The notes: a model not told the origin generated them from the letters alone. Positions 1 to 6,246 are shown, counted from the first letter of the stretch. The stretch: 8,265 bases of DNA from Beijerinckiaceae bacterium (GCA_947455285.1 CANGOK010000146.1:1-8265); one strand, 5' to 3'. A program made the numbers and translations.

Positions 1-201
1 GACGAAGGCGCGCTCGACCTGTTCGGTCGTCTTGTAGCGCACGCTGGTCTTCACGCCGTCCGACAGGCGGCGCATGTCGATCTGGGTCGTGGGCGTGCCC
101 TTGCCCGGATGGAAGCTCTCGGCGGAGAGCACGGCATAGAGCTGACCATCTTCGTGCTCGATGATATTGCCCTTGCGGACAGAACTGGCGATGACTCTCA
201 C
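1..201 (-). CDS. efp: Elongation factor P, N-terminal 67 residues (runs off the left edge)
   Basis: EF-P binds between the ribosomal P and E sites and speeds peptide-bond formation at consecutive prolines. The visible reading frame gives the KOW-like N-terminal domain: it opens with (V/M)RVIASSVRKGN, has the loop HPGKGTP at about residues 31-37, and continues with IDMRRLSDGVK and YKTTEQVERAF, all typical of alphaproteobacterial EF-P. The loop lysine falls at residue 34 (codon at 100-102), the position modified in E. coli EF-P. The GTG start at 199-201 is chosen because family homology begins there and an AAGGA lies 8 bases upstream. The frame stays open to the window edge, so about two thirds of the protein (domains II and III) is missing. 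It is divergent to epmA and epmB, which encode the enzymes expected to modify Lys34. Identification is secure; only the start codon is slightly uncertain. Confidence 0.95.
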   Translation of the reverse strand, partial: MRVIASSVRKGNIIEHEDGQLYAVLSAESFHPGKGTPTTQIDMRRLSDGVKTSVRYKTTEQVERAFV

Positions 202-306
202 GGGTGGTTTCCTTAGTTGATAGCAGGGCCGGCGCAGCCTATTCAGGGCGGGCTGTAGCATAATTCTCGCGGCGAAGCGCCATCCCTATCGCAAAGCACG
301 GCTCGA
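202..306. promoter_or_regulatory. Divergent efp / epmA intergenic region with weak promoter candidates
   Basis: These 105 bases separate two divergently transcribed genes, so promoters in both directions must lie here or within the genes. On the + strand, TTGATA at 217-222 followed by a 17-base spacer and TATTCA at 240-245 is a possible sigma-70-like pair for epmA, with a good -35 and a poor -10. CATAAT at 259-264 is a better -10 but has no convincing -35. I could not find a clear pair for efp. A short inverted repeat (GGCG, three bases, CGCC) occurs near 273-283 but is too small to call an operator. No obvious Shine-Dalgarno precedes the epmA ATG. Confidence 0.3.
210..214 (-). promoter_or_regulatory. 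Shine-Dalgarno site for efp
   Basis: Read on the minus strand this is AAGGA, followed by 8 bases and then the GTG at 201-199. It supports the non-ATG start of efp, since no alternative in-frame start is visible close upstream. Confidence 0.6.
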
Positions 307-1386
307 ATGACAACTCCCCCCGCCCAGTCGGACCGACCGAGCCCATGGTGGACGCCCCATGTTCATGCGGATCGACGCCCCTTTCTGCGCGCCCGCGCCC
401 GCATGATCAGCGCCTGGCGGGCGGATTTCGAGGCGCGTGACTTTATCGAGGTGGACACCGCCGCCCTTCAGGTCTCCCCCGGCAACGAGGCCCATATCGG
501 GGCTTTCGCCACCCATTTGCGGGGGGCTGGCGGAGAAAATCGGGCGCTTTACCTCCACACCTCCCCCGAATTCGCCTGCAAGAAGCTGCTGGCGGCGGGG
601 GAGGAGCGGATCTTCACCTTCGCCCATGTCTTCCGGAACGGGGAGCGCGGCCCGCTTCATCACCCCGAATTCACGATGCTGGAATGGTACCGGGTGGGCG
701 AATCCTACGAGACGCTGATTGGGGATTGCAGCCGCATTCTGGCGGATGCCGCCCGGGCGGCGGGCGTCACCATGCTGCGCTTTCGCGGCAAGGAGGCCGA
801 TCCTATCGCCGAACCCGAGCGCCTGACCGTGGCGCAGGCCTTCGAGACCTTCGCCGGGATCGACCTTCTGGCGACGCTCGATGCGGATGGCCGCCCAGAT
901 CGAGAAGCGCTCGCCGCGCAAGCCGCCCGGGCCGGGGTCATGCCGGCGCCGGACGATGGCTGGTCCGATCTTTTCAGCAAGCTCATCGTCGCCCATGTGG
1001 AGCCGCGCCTTGGCTTTGGGCGTCCCACCGCGCTCATTGAATATCCCGCCTGCGAGGCGGCGTTGGCGCGGCCCTGCGCGCACGACCCGCGCGTCGCCGA
1101 GCGGTTCGAGCTTTACGCCTGCGGGGTCGAACTCGCCAACGCCTTCGGCGAACTCACCGATCCCGCCGAACAGCGCCGCCGTTTCGAGATGGAGATGGAT
1201 GAGCGCACCCGGATCTATGGCTCCGGCGAGCGCTACCCCATCGACGAGGACTTTCTCGCCGCCCTCGCCCTGATGCCTGAGGCATGCGGAATTGCGCTGG
1301 GGGTCGACCGGCTCGCCATGCTGGCGGTCGGCGCCTCGCGGATCGACCAGGTTATCTGGACGCCGGTGGCGGAGATCGAGGCTTGA
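307..1386 (+). CDS. epmA: EF-P--(R)-beta-lysine ligase EpmA (PoxA/GenX/YjeA), LysRS-like
   Basis: EpmA activates beta-lysine with ATP and transfers it to the epsilon-amino group of EF-P Lys34 in the cytoplasm, without using tRNA. At 359 residues it consists only of a class II aminoacyl-tRNA synthetase catalytic core. It lacks the N-terminal OB-fold anticodon-binding domain of true LysRS, which separates it from lysS. Visible landmarks are motif 1 around residues 40-56 (FIEVDTAALQVSPG), motif 2 with R110 and HPEFTMLEWYR (119-129), the signature VELANAFGELTD (274-285), and motif 3 GIALGVDRLAML (328-339) with R335. Ala330 sits where LysRS has glycine and matches the E. coli EpmA sequence at that point. 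Oddly, the usual motif-1 proline is Ala52. The ATG at 307 gives an N-terminus equivalent in length to E. coli EpmA; the next in-frame ATG (residue 33) would cut into the fold. Its stop overlaps the epmB start, implying translational coupling. Confidence 0.94.
   Translation: MTTPPAQSDRPSPWWTPHVHADRRPFLRARARMISAWRADFEARDFIEVDTAALQVSPGNEAHIGAFATHLRGAGGENRALYLHTSPEFACKKLLAAGEERIFTFAHVFRNGERGPLHHPEFTMLEWYRVGESYETLIGDCSRILADAARAAGVTMLRFRGKEADPIAEPERLTVAQAFETFAGIDLLATLDADGRPDREALAAQAARAGVMPAPDDGWSDLFSKLIVAHVEPRLGFGRPTALIEYPACEAALARPCAHDPRVAERFELYACGVELANAFGELTDPAEQRRRFEMEMDERTRIYGSGERYPIDEDFLAALALMPEACGIALGVDRLAMLAVGASRIDQVIWTPVAEIEA
1371..1374 (+). promoter_or_regulatory. Shine-Dalgarno site that decides the epmB start
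   Basis: GGAG lies inside the last codons of epmA, 8 bases upstream of a TTG at 1383 that is in frame with epmB. The upstream ATG codons (1284) have no comparable site and would add residues unlike any EpmB N-terminus. Confidence 0.6.
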
Positions 1387-2420
1387 GCGCCCTGCGCAGC
1401 CCAGCGGAGCTTGCGGCGGCTGGGTTGGTTCCTGCCGAGGCCCTTCCCGCGCTCGACAGGGTGGCGGAACGCTATGCGGTGGCCATCACCCCCGAAATCG
1501 CCGCCCTGATCGACCCAAACGACCCCGACGATCCGATTCGGCGCCAGTTCGTCCCCGACGAGGCGGAGCTGCGCATGAGCCCGCAGGAGCTGTCCGACCC
1601 CATTGGGGACGGCGCCCATTCCCCGGTCGAGGGGATCGTCCATCGCTATCCCGACCGGGTCCTGCTGAAGCTGCTGCACGCCTGTCCGGTCTATTGCCGC
1701 TTCTGCTTCCGCCGGGAGACCGTGGGTCCGGGCGGGGCGGGCATGTTGAGCGGCGAGGCGCTGGAAAAGGCGCTCGCCTATATCCGCGCCGATGCCTCGA
1801 TCTGGGAGGTGATCCTGACCGGCGGCGATCCGCTAGCTCTATCGCCAAGGCGCCTTGCAGAGGTCATGGAGGCGCTGGCGGCGATCCCCCATGTGAAGGT
1901 GGTGCGCCTGCACAGCCGCGTCCCCGCCGTCGATCCCTCCCGCATCAATGCTCAGATGATCGAGGCGCTGAAGGTTTTCCCCCGCGCCGTCTATGTGGCG
2001 CTCCACGCCAACCATGCGCGCGAACTCACCCCTGCGGCTCGGGACGCCTGCGCGCGCCTTATCGACGCCGGGATCGTCATGGTAAGCCAGACCGTGCTGC
2101 TCGCGGGCGTCAACGACGATGCGGAGGTTCTAGCCGAGCTGATGCGCGCCTTCGTCGAGACGCGCATCAAGCCCTATTACCTCCATCATCCCGACCTTGC
2201 CCCCGGCACGGGGCACCTGCGGGTCGGCATTGAGCGTGGGCAGGAATTGGTCCGCGCCCTGCTGGGCCGCGTTTCGGGCCTTTGCCAGCCGGCCTATGTG
2301 CTCGATATACCCGGCGGCTACGGCAAATCGCCCATCGGCCCGTCCTACATCGCACGCACCGAAACTGGCTGGAACGTCGAGGACTTCCGGGGCGGCGTCC
2401 ACGCCTATGACGATCTCTAG
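1383..2420 (+). CDS. epmB: EF-P (L)-lysine 2,3-aminomutase EpmB (YjeK), radical SAM/PLP enzyme
   Basis: EpmB converts L-alpha-lysine to (R)-beta-lysine, the substrate that EpmA attaches to EF-P. From TTG 1383 the protein has 345 residues, close to E. coli EpmB. The radical-SAM cluster motif is C101-x3-C105-x2-C108 (CPVYCRFC), followed by R110, the equivalent of the KamA arginine that binds the lysine carboxylate. TGGDP (146-150) is the SAM-binding glycine region. D271 (HHPDLAPG) and D308 (YVLDIPGGYGK) are 37 residues apart, the spacing of the two lysine-binding aspartates of KamA. K315 in PGGYGK is the expected PLP Schiff-base lysine. The longer C-terminal zinc-binding and tetramer-forming tail of clostridial KamA is absent, as in other EpmB proteins. 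Its start overlaps the epmA stop (TTGA), with GGAG 8 bases upstream. Pairing with epmA and efp makes the EF-P role much more likely than lysine catabolism. Confidence 0.95.
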   Translation: MSALRSPAELAAAGLVPAEALPALDRVAERYAVAITPEIAALIDPNDPDDPIRRQFVPDEAELRMSPQELSDPIGDGAHSPVEGIVHRYPDRVLLKLLHACPVYCRFCFRRETVGPGGAGMLSGEALEKALAYIRADASIWEVILTGGDPLALSPRRLAEVMEALAAIPHVKVVRLHSRVPAVDPSRINAQMIEALKVFPRAVYVALHANHARELTPAARDACARLIDAGIVMVSQTVLLAGVNDDAEVLAELMRAFVETRIKPYYLHHPDLAPGTGHLRVGIERGQELVRALLGRVSGLCQPAYVLDIPGGYGKSPIGPSYIARTETGWNVEDFRGGVHAYDDL

Positions 2421-2462
2421 GCCTTCCTGCCCCGGTCAGGACGCGAAACGGCCCAACTCGGC

Positions 2463-2468
2463 TATTAT
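2463..2468 (+). promoter_or_regulatory. Possible -10 element ahead of the MscS-family gene
   Basis: TATTAT matches the -10 consensus at five of six bases and lies in the 76-base gap between epmB and the channel gene. No good -35 is seen 16-18 bases upstream. If it were active, transcription would begin near 2475, which would rule out the in-frame ATG at 2467 as the start. It could equally be chance, with the gene read through from epmB. No convincing terminator is visible in this gap. Confidence 0.2.
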
Positions 2469-2483
2469 GGGCGGACTGATTCT

Positions 2484-2487
2484 GGAG
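2484..2487 (+). promoter_or_regulatory. Shine-Dalgarno site for the MscS-family gene
   Basis: GGAG lies 9 bases before the in-frame TTG at 2497. The competing ATG at 2467 is preceded by no purine-rich site, so this motif argues for the TTG start. Confidence 0.5.
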
Positions 2488-2496
2488 CATCAGCCT

Positions 2497-4902
2497 TTGA
2501 CTCGCGCCTTCCGTTCAATCCTTTGCGCCCTCGTCTTCGCGGCCGGCGCGACCCTGTCCTTCGCGCAGGCGCCCACGCCCCCGGCGGCCTCCGTGCAGAA
2601 GCTCGACAGCGTGCGCGCTACGATCGAACAGATCGAGCAAACCCTCGCGCGCCCAAACCTCAGCGACGCCACGCTGCTTGAGCTGCGCGGAAATCTTGAG
2701 CCTCTGAATGGAACGCTCAAGGCCGCGCTCGAAGACCTGACACCGAGGCAGGACGCAGCCCGCGAGCAGTTGGAGCAGCTCGGCCCCAAGCCCGCTGACA
2801 AGGCGCCGCCCGAGGCGCCCGCCGTGGCCGCCGAGCGCGAGACCCTGCAAAAGCAATTCGAAGAAGCCGACGCCGCCGTGAAGCGTGCGAAGCTTCTCTC
2901 GGTGCGGCTCGATCAGGCCTCCGGCACGATTTTATCCCTGCGGCGCGACCTCTTCGCCCGCGCTCTGCTGGCGCGCAGCTACAGTCTGCTAAGCCCTGCG
3001 CTCTGGATCTCAATCTGGCGCGATGCGCCTTACGATCTCGCGGCTCTGGGTTCTGTCGCAGGCGCTTGGTGGAGCGCTGCGTCGAGCCGACTTGAGTTCT
3101 GGTCGACCCTCGGCCTGCTTGCGGGCATGGGCGTCATCGGCTTTGGCTACGCCACCATGTCGCGCTTGCAGCGGCGCGTGGCCCATCGCGACCCCGAACG
3201 CGCAAAGATCACCGCATTCCAGAAAGCCGCCGCAGCGATAGGCGTGGCGGTCACGACTGCGGCCATACCCATGATCGCAATGGCGCTGATGGTTGGCCTC
3301 TGGCGAGGGCTTGGCCTCTTCAACATGCGGCTCGACCCCTTTGTCATGAGCCTTTCCGAAGCGGTGGCGCGGGTGGCGATCACGGCGGGCGTCGCCAATG
3401 GCCTTCTCGCGCCCGGCCTTCCCAACTGGCGCATGCTTGACCTCAGCGACCGGACGGTGGAGCGGCTGGCGCGGCTGGCCTATTCGGTCGCGCTCTTTGT
3501 CTCGGCCGCGAAGGTGGCGGAAGCCGTAGTCGACGTGATCGGCGCGAGCCTTGCGCTATCGGTGGCGTTGCGCGGTCTGTCGGGTCTTGTCGTCGCGGGC
3601 ATGCTCGCTATCGGCTTGCAAGGCATCGCCAAAACGCCTGATGAAGATGAAGCCTGCCTCGGCCCAAAAGTCACCGCAGAGCGCGACTGGTACGGCCCCA
3701 TGCGCCTCGCCATCTGGGCGGCGGTGTTCGCGATCATTGGCGCAGGCCTGATTGGCTATGTGTCCTTTGAAGCGTTCCTTGTCGAACAGGTCGTCTGGAT
3801 CAGCTTCATCGGCTCGTCTTTCTACATGCTGCTTGGACTGACGAGCGAAGCGATTGCGCTGGGCCTGCAACCCAACGCTCGCGTCGGCCACGCGATCATG
3901 TCGAGCCTTGGCCTTCGGAAGGAATCGCTCGATCAGCTAGCGGTCCTCCTCGCGGGCGCCGCGCAACTCGCCATCATCGTCGCCGCGGCCATGCTGGCGC
4001 TCGCCCCGTGGGGCATCGAATCCGACGATATGTTCTCGAGCATCCGCGCAGCCTTCTTCGGCTTCCGCGTCGGCGATGTGACGATCTCGCTTTCGGGCAT
4101 GATCATCTCGGTGCTGCTCTTCGCCATCGGTTTCGCGCTCACGCGCGGCTTCCAGCACTGGCTTGAATCGACGCTGCTGCCGCGCACGCAGCTTGATGCG
4201 GGCCTGCGCAATTCGATCCGCACCAGCGTCGGCTATATCGGCTTCGTCATTTCAGCGGCGGTGGGCCTTGGCTATATGGGCCTGAGCTTCGACAAGCTCG
4301 CCATTGTCGCAGGCGCGCTGTCGGTCGGCATCGGCTTTGGCCTGCAGTCCATCGTCAACAATTTCGTCTCTGGGCTCATCCTTCTTTGGGAGCGCGCGAT
4401 CCGCGTCGGCGACTGGGTGGTGATGGGCGATGAGCAGGGATATGTGCGGCGCATCAACGTACGATCCACCGAGATTGAAACCTTTGACCGCGCCACGATG
4501 ATCGTGCCGAATTCAAACCTCGTCACCGGCGTCGTGAAGAACTGGGTGCGCAACGACAAGACCGGACGCATCAAGATCCCGATCGCCGTTCACATGAACG
4601 CTGATCCCGAAGCCGTGCGCGAAACCTTGCTGGACTGCGCGCGCGCCCAATCGCTCGTGCTCAAGACGCCCGGGCCCAATGTGCTCTTCACCGCCATGGG
4701 CGATGGCATGTTGAAATTCGAGCTGATGTGCTTCGTGGCGGATGTGGAGACCTCTGGCCGCGTAAAGAGCGATCTTCATTTCGAAATCTTCAAGCGGTTC
4801 AAGGCAGCGGGCTTCGCACTCAGCCCGCCCGGCGCGCCGCCCATCGTCACCATCGCAGGACTTGATCGGCTCGAAGCCGCTCTCGAGCGCGCGAAAAACT
4901 AA
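2497..4902 (+). CDS. Large MscS-superfamily mechanosensitive channel with periplasmic DUF3772-like region
   Basis: This is predicted to be an inner-membrane channel that opens under membrane tension to release solutes during hypo-osmotic shock. From TTG 2497 it has 801 residues. Residues 1-25 form a signal peptide ending SFAQA. Residues 33-160 are helical, charged and coiled-coil-like, with the position and character of the DUF3772 domain of large MscS proteins. About eleven hydrophobic segments follow (roughly 202-220, 245-268, 285-305, 328-348, 358-376, 402-424, 430-450, 480-503, 530-549, 574-594, 600-632). The last is the pore helix: LSVGIGFGLQSIVNNFVSG (608-626) followed by LILLWERAIRVGDWV. 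The beta domain carries TEIETFDRATMIVPNSNL and the C-terminal domain ends near 785. It resembles MscK/YbdG-size channels rather than minimal MscS. ATG 2467 is an alternative start that would lengthen the signal peptide by ten residues. The superfamily call is firm; the DUF3772 label is from memory of the architecture. Confidence 0.9.
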   Translation: MTRAFRSILCALVFAAGATLSFAQAPTPPAASVQKLDSVRATIEQIEQTLARPNLSDATLLELRGNLEPLNGTLKAALEDLTPRQDAAREQLEQLGPKPADKAPPEAPAVAAERETLQKQFEEADAAVKRAKLLSVRLDQASGTILSLRRDLFARALLARSYSLLSPALWISIWRDAPYDLAALGSVAGAWWSAASSRLEFWSTLGLLAGMGVIGFGYATMSRLQRRVAHRDPERAKITAFQKAAAAIGVAVTTAAIPMIAMALMVGLWRGLGLFNMRLDPFVMSLSEAVARVAITAGVANGLLAPGLPNWRMLDLSDRTVERLARLAYSVALFVSAAKVAEAVVDVIGASLALSVALRGLSGLVVAGMLAIGLQGIAKTPDEDEACLGPKVTAERDWYGPMRLAIWAAVFAIIGAGLIGYVSFEAFLVEQVVWISFIGSSFYMLLGLTSEAIALGLQPNARVGHAIMSSLGLRKESLDQLAVLLAGAAQLAIIVAAAMLALAPWGIESDDMFSSIRAAFFGFRVGDVTISLSGMIISVLLFAIGFALTRGFQHWLESTLLPRTQLDAGLRNSIRTSVGYIGFVISAAVGLGYMGLSFDKLAIVAGALSVGIGFGLQSIVNNFVSGLILLWERAIRVGDWVVMGDEQGYVRRINVRSTEIETFDRATMIVPNSNLVTGVVKNWVRNDKTGRIKIPIAVHMNADPEAVRETLLDCARAQSLVLKTPGPNVLFTAMGDGMLKFELMCFVADVETSGRVKSDLHFEIFKRFKAAGFALSPPGAPPIVTIAGLDRLEAALERAKN

Positions 4903-4933
4903 TCCTCTTTAAATAACGACCTGAAGCGAGACA

Positions 4934-5446
4934 ATGCGCAATACACTGACACGCCTTATCGCCATCGCCGCCATCACGGGCCTTTCCGCCTGCGCGTCGC
5001 AAAAGCCGCTTGAGATTCCCACGGGCCAGCCAAGCTTCTATCAATCCATGGCCTCGCGCGAGGCGAAGCTTGATGTAGTCGCCGCCCGTGATCTCATCAC
5101 GATCTATCGTCGCAACAATGGCCTGTCAGCGGTGCAGCTTGATCCTATCTTGCTCGCGAAGGCGCAGGAGCAGGCCGACGCCATGGCCGCCGCCAATTCC
5201 ATGAGCCACGAAGTGCGCGGCACATTGCAGGCCCGGATTGGCAATTCGGGATTGGAGCATTCGATGGCGGTCGAAAACATATCGGCTGGCTACCACACGC
5301 TCGCCGACGCCATCTCCGGCTGGCGCAACTCGCCCCATCACAACGACAATCTACTCAATGGCAAAATGCGCCGCATGGGCATCGCCAGCGCCTATGCGCC
5401 GGGCACGAAGTACAAGGTGTTCTGGGCGCTGGTGATGAGCGATTGA
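4934..5446 (+). CDS. Small lipoprotein with CAP/SCP domain
   Basis: This is a 170-residue secreted CAP-domain protein (SCP/PR-1 family, related to the YkwD type). The N-terminus is a lipoprotein signal: basic MRNTLTR, a hydrophobic stretch, then the lipobox LSAC with the lipidated Cys at residue 20. Alanine at +2 suggests it is not held in the inner membrane, so an outer-membrane periplasmic anchor is likely. The CAP domain spans about 50-168. Conserved cavity residues can be seen as H92 (SMSHEV), E114 (VENISAGY) and H136 in SPHHNDNLL; the segment W130-RNSPHH matches the family's W-x-x-SPxH signature. It starts 31 bases after the channel gene, with a modest GAAGCGAG upstream, so the two are probably co-transcribed. 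Bacterial CAP proteins have no single agreed activity; a role in envelope or peptidoglycan surroundings is inference. Confidence 0.88.
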   Translation: MRNTLTRLIAIAAITGLSACASQKPLEIPTGQPSFYQSMASREAKLDVVAARDLITIYRRNNGLSAVQLDPILLAKAQEQADAMAAANSMSHEVRGTLQARIGNSGLEHSMAVENISAGYHTLADAISGWRNSPHHNDNLLNGKMRRMGIASAYAPGTKYKVFWALVMSD

Positions 5447-5466
5447 TTGATCGCGTAATGCTTGCA

Positions 5467-5495
5467 GATCCCCTCCCCTAGCGGGGAGGGTGATC
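5467..5495. terminator. Perfect GC-rich hairpin between convergent genes (likely bidirectional terminator)
   Basis: CCCTCCCC at 5471-5478 pairs fully with GGGGAGGG at 5483-5490 around a TAGC loop. GATC on the left (5467-5470) can extend the stem with GATC at 5492-5495 if T5491 is bulged. It lies 20 bases after the lipoprotein stop and just beyond the stop of the converging EVE gene, so it could serve both. No T-run follows on either strand, so it is not a textbook intrinsic terminator. The sequence also resembles short palindromic repeats scattered between genes in alphaproteobacterial genomes. Confidence 0.6.
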
Positions 5496-5496
5496 A

Positions 5497-5910
5497 TCAC
5501 ATCCCCGCCATCTCTGAAATCAGCTTCCATTCCTCATCCGTCACCGGCTGCACCGACAGGCGCATGGAGGTGACGAGGGACATTTTGGAGAGGGCGGGCG
5601 TCGCCTTCACTTCGGCGAGGGTCACGGGCCGTGGCAGCGGCTTCACAGCCTTGAAATCCACCATGCCGAACTTGCCGCTTTCATCAGAGGGATCGGGATA
5701 AAAGGTCTTGATGACCTCCACGATCCCGACGATCTCCTTGCCTTCATTGGAATGATAAAAGAAGGCGTGGTCGCCGATCTTCATGGCCATGAGCTGTTGC
5801 TTGGCCAGATGATTGCGCACCCCATTCCAGTGCGTGCCCTTTGCGCCTGCTGCGACCTGCTGATCCCACGACCAGACCGAGGGTTCGCTTTTGACGAGCC
5901 AATGCGCCAT
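5497..5910 (-). CDS. EVE domain-containing protein
   Basis: This 137-residue single-domain protein belongs to the EVE family (PUA-like fold, homologous to human THYN1 and structurally related to YTH and ASCH domains). Signature segments are HWLVKSEPSVWSWD (3-16), WNGVRNHLAKQQL (28-40), IGDHAFFYHSNEG (45-57), IVGIVEV (60-66), and RLSVQPVTDEEW (117-128). The fold carries an aromatic-lined pocket thought to bind modified bases in DNA or RNA; which ligand this protein binds is not known. GAGGG, 8 bases upstream, overlaps the end of yciI, and the two genes are 11 bases apart, so they form one transcription unit. Length matches the family. Identification is strong and the function unresolved. Confidence 0.93.
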   Translation of the reverse strand: MAHWLVKSEPSVWSWDQQVAAGAKGTHWNGVRNHLAKQQLMAMKIGDHAFFYHSNEGKEIVGIVEVIKTFYPDPSDESGKFGMVDFKAVKPLPRPVTLAEVKATPALSKMSLVTSMRLSVQPVTDEEWKLISEMAGM

Positions 5911-5921
5911 GTGCCGAGCCC

Positions 5922-6206
5922 TCAGAGCGTTGCGCCGAAGGTGCGCCGCCAGGGCTTCACTTCACTGGCGCTGAAGAGGCCCGCCTTGGCGAAGGGATCC
6001 GCGGCGAGGAAAGCCTTGGCGTCGGCTTCGTCAGCGGCTTCGATCACGAGCATGGAGCCGTTCATATTTCCGGCCGCATCAAGGAAGGGGCCAGCCAGCA
6101 GCACGCGCGCCTTGTTGGCTTCGAGCCAGGCGAGATGCTCGGGGCGATGCTGCATGCGGATATCGAGACCGCCGGGGCGGTCGGTGCAAAGGGCGATGAA
6201 ATGCAT
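5922..6206 (-). CDS. YciI family protein
   Basis: This is a 94-residue protein of the YCII family, which has a ferredoxin-like alpha/beta fold. The family pattern is clear: MHFIALCTDRPG at the start, RMQHRPEHLAWLE (17-29) with the conserved histidines H20 and H24, AGPFLDAAGNMNGSMLVIEA (38-57), and DPFAKAGLF (70-78) with conserved D70, ending in VKPWRRTFG. The His/Asp pair suggests a small active site, and some relatives are fused to or act as dehalogenase-like enzymes, but the physiological reaction is generally unknown. A strong GGAGG sits 5 bases before the ATG. It follows the priA stop by 40 bases on the same strand, with no hairpin between, and precedes the EVE gene by 11 bases. The YciI-EVE neighbourhood recurs in alphaproteobacteria, which points to a shared but undefined role. 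Confidence 0.93.
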   Translation of the reverse strand: MHFIALCTDRPGGLDIRMQHRPEHLAWLEANKARVLLAGPFLDAAGNMNGSMLVIEAADEADAKAFLAADPFAKAGLFSASEVKPWRRTFGATL

Positions 6207-6246
6207 GGGATCCTCCAGATGAGTTCAGGCTAGAGCATTTTGCGCG

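Noticed and set aside
286..1083. 265-residue minus-strand reading frame over epmA
   Set aside because: It lies opposite a well-supported gene, has a low-complexity Gly/Arg-rich translation typical of GC-rich antisense frames, and shows no recognisable domain.
307..1386. Lysyl-tRNA synthetase (lysS) as the identity of this gene
   Set aside because: It is too short, has no OB-fold anticodon-binding domain, carries the EpmA form of motif 3 (GIALGVDR), and sits beside epmB and efp.
1292..2233. 313-residue + strand reading frame overlapping epmB
   Set aside because: This is a different frame of epmB, dominated by Arg, Gly and Pro, with no family resemblance.
1383..2420. Catabolic lysine 2,3-aminomutase KamA of a lysine fermentation pathway
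   Set aside because: The C-terminal zinc-binding extension of KamA is missing and no fermentation genes are nearby; length and context fit EpmB.
2421..2445. Hairpin CCTG...CAGG after epmB as a terminator
   Set aside because: The stem is only four base pairs with a seven-base loop and no T-run, too weak to call.
5752..6222. 156-residue + strand reading frame across the EVE and yciI genes
   Set aside because: It covers two conserved minus-strand genes and their junction; its composition looks like an antisense shadow.
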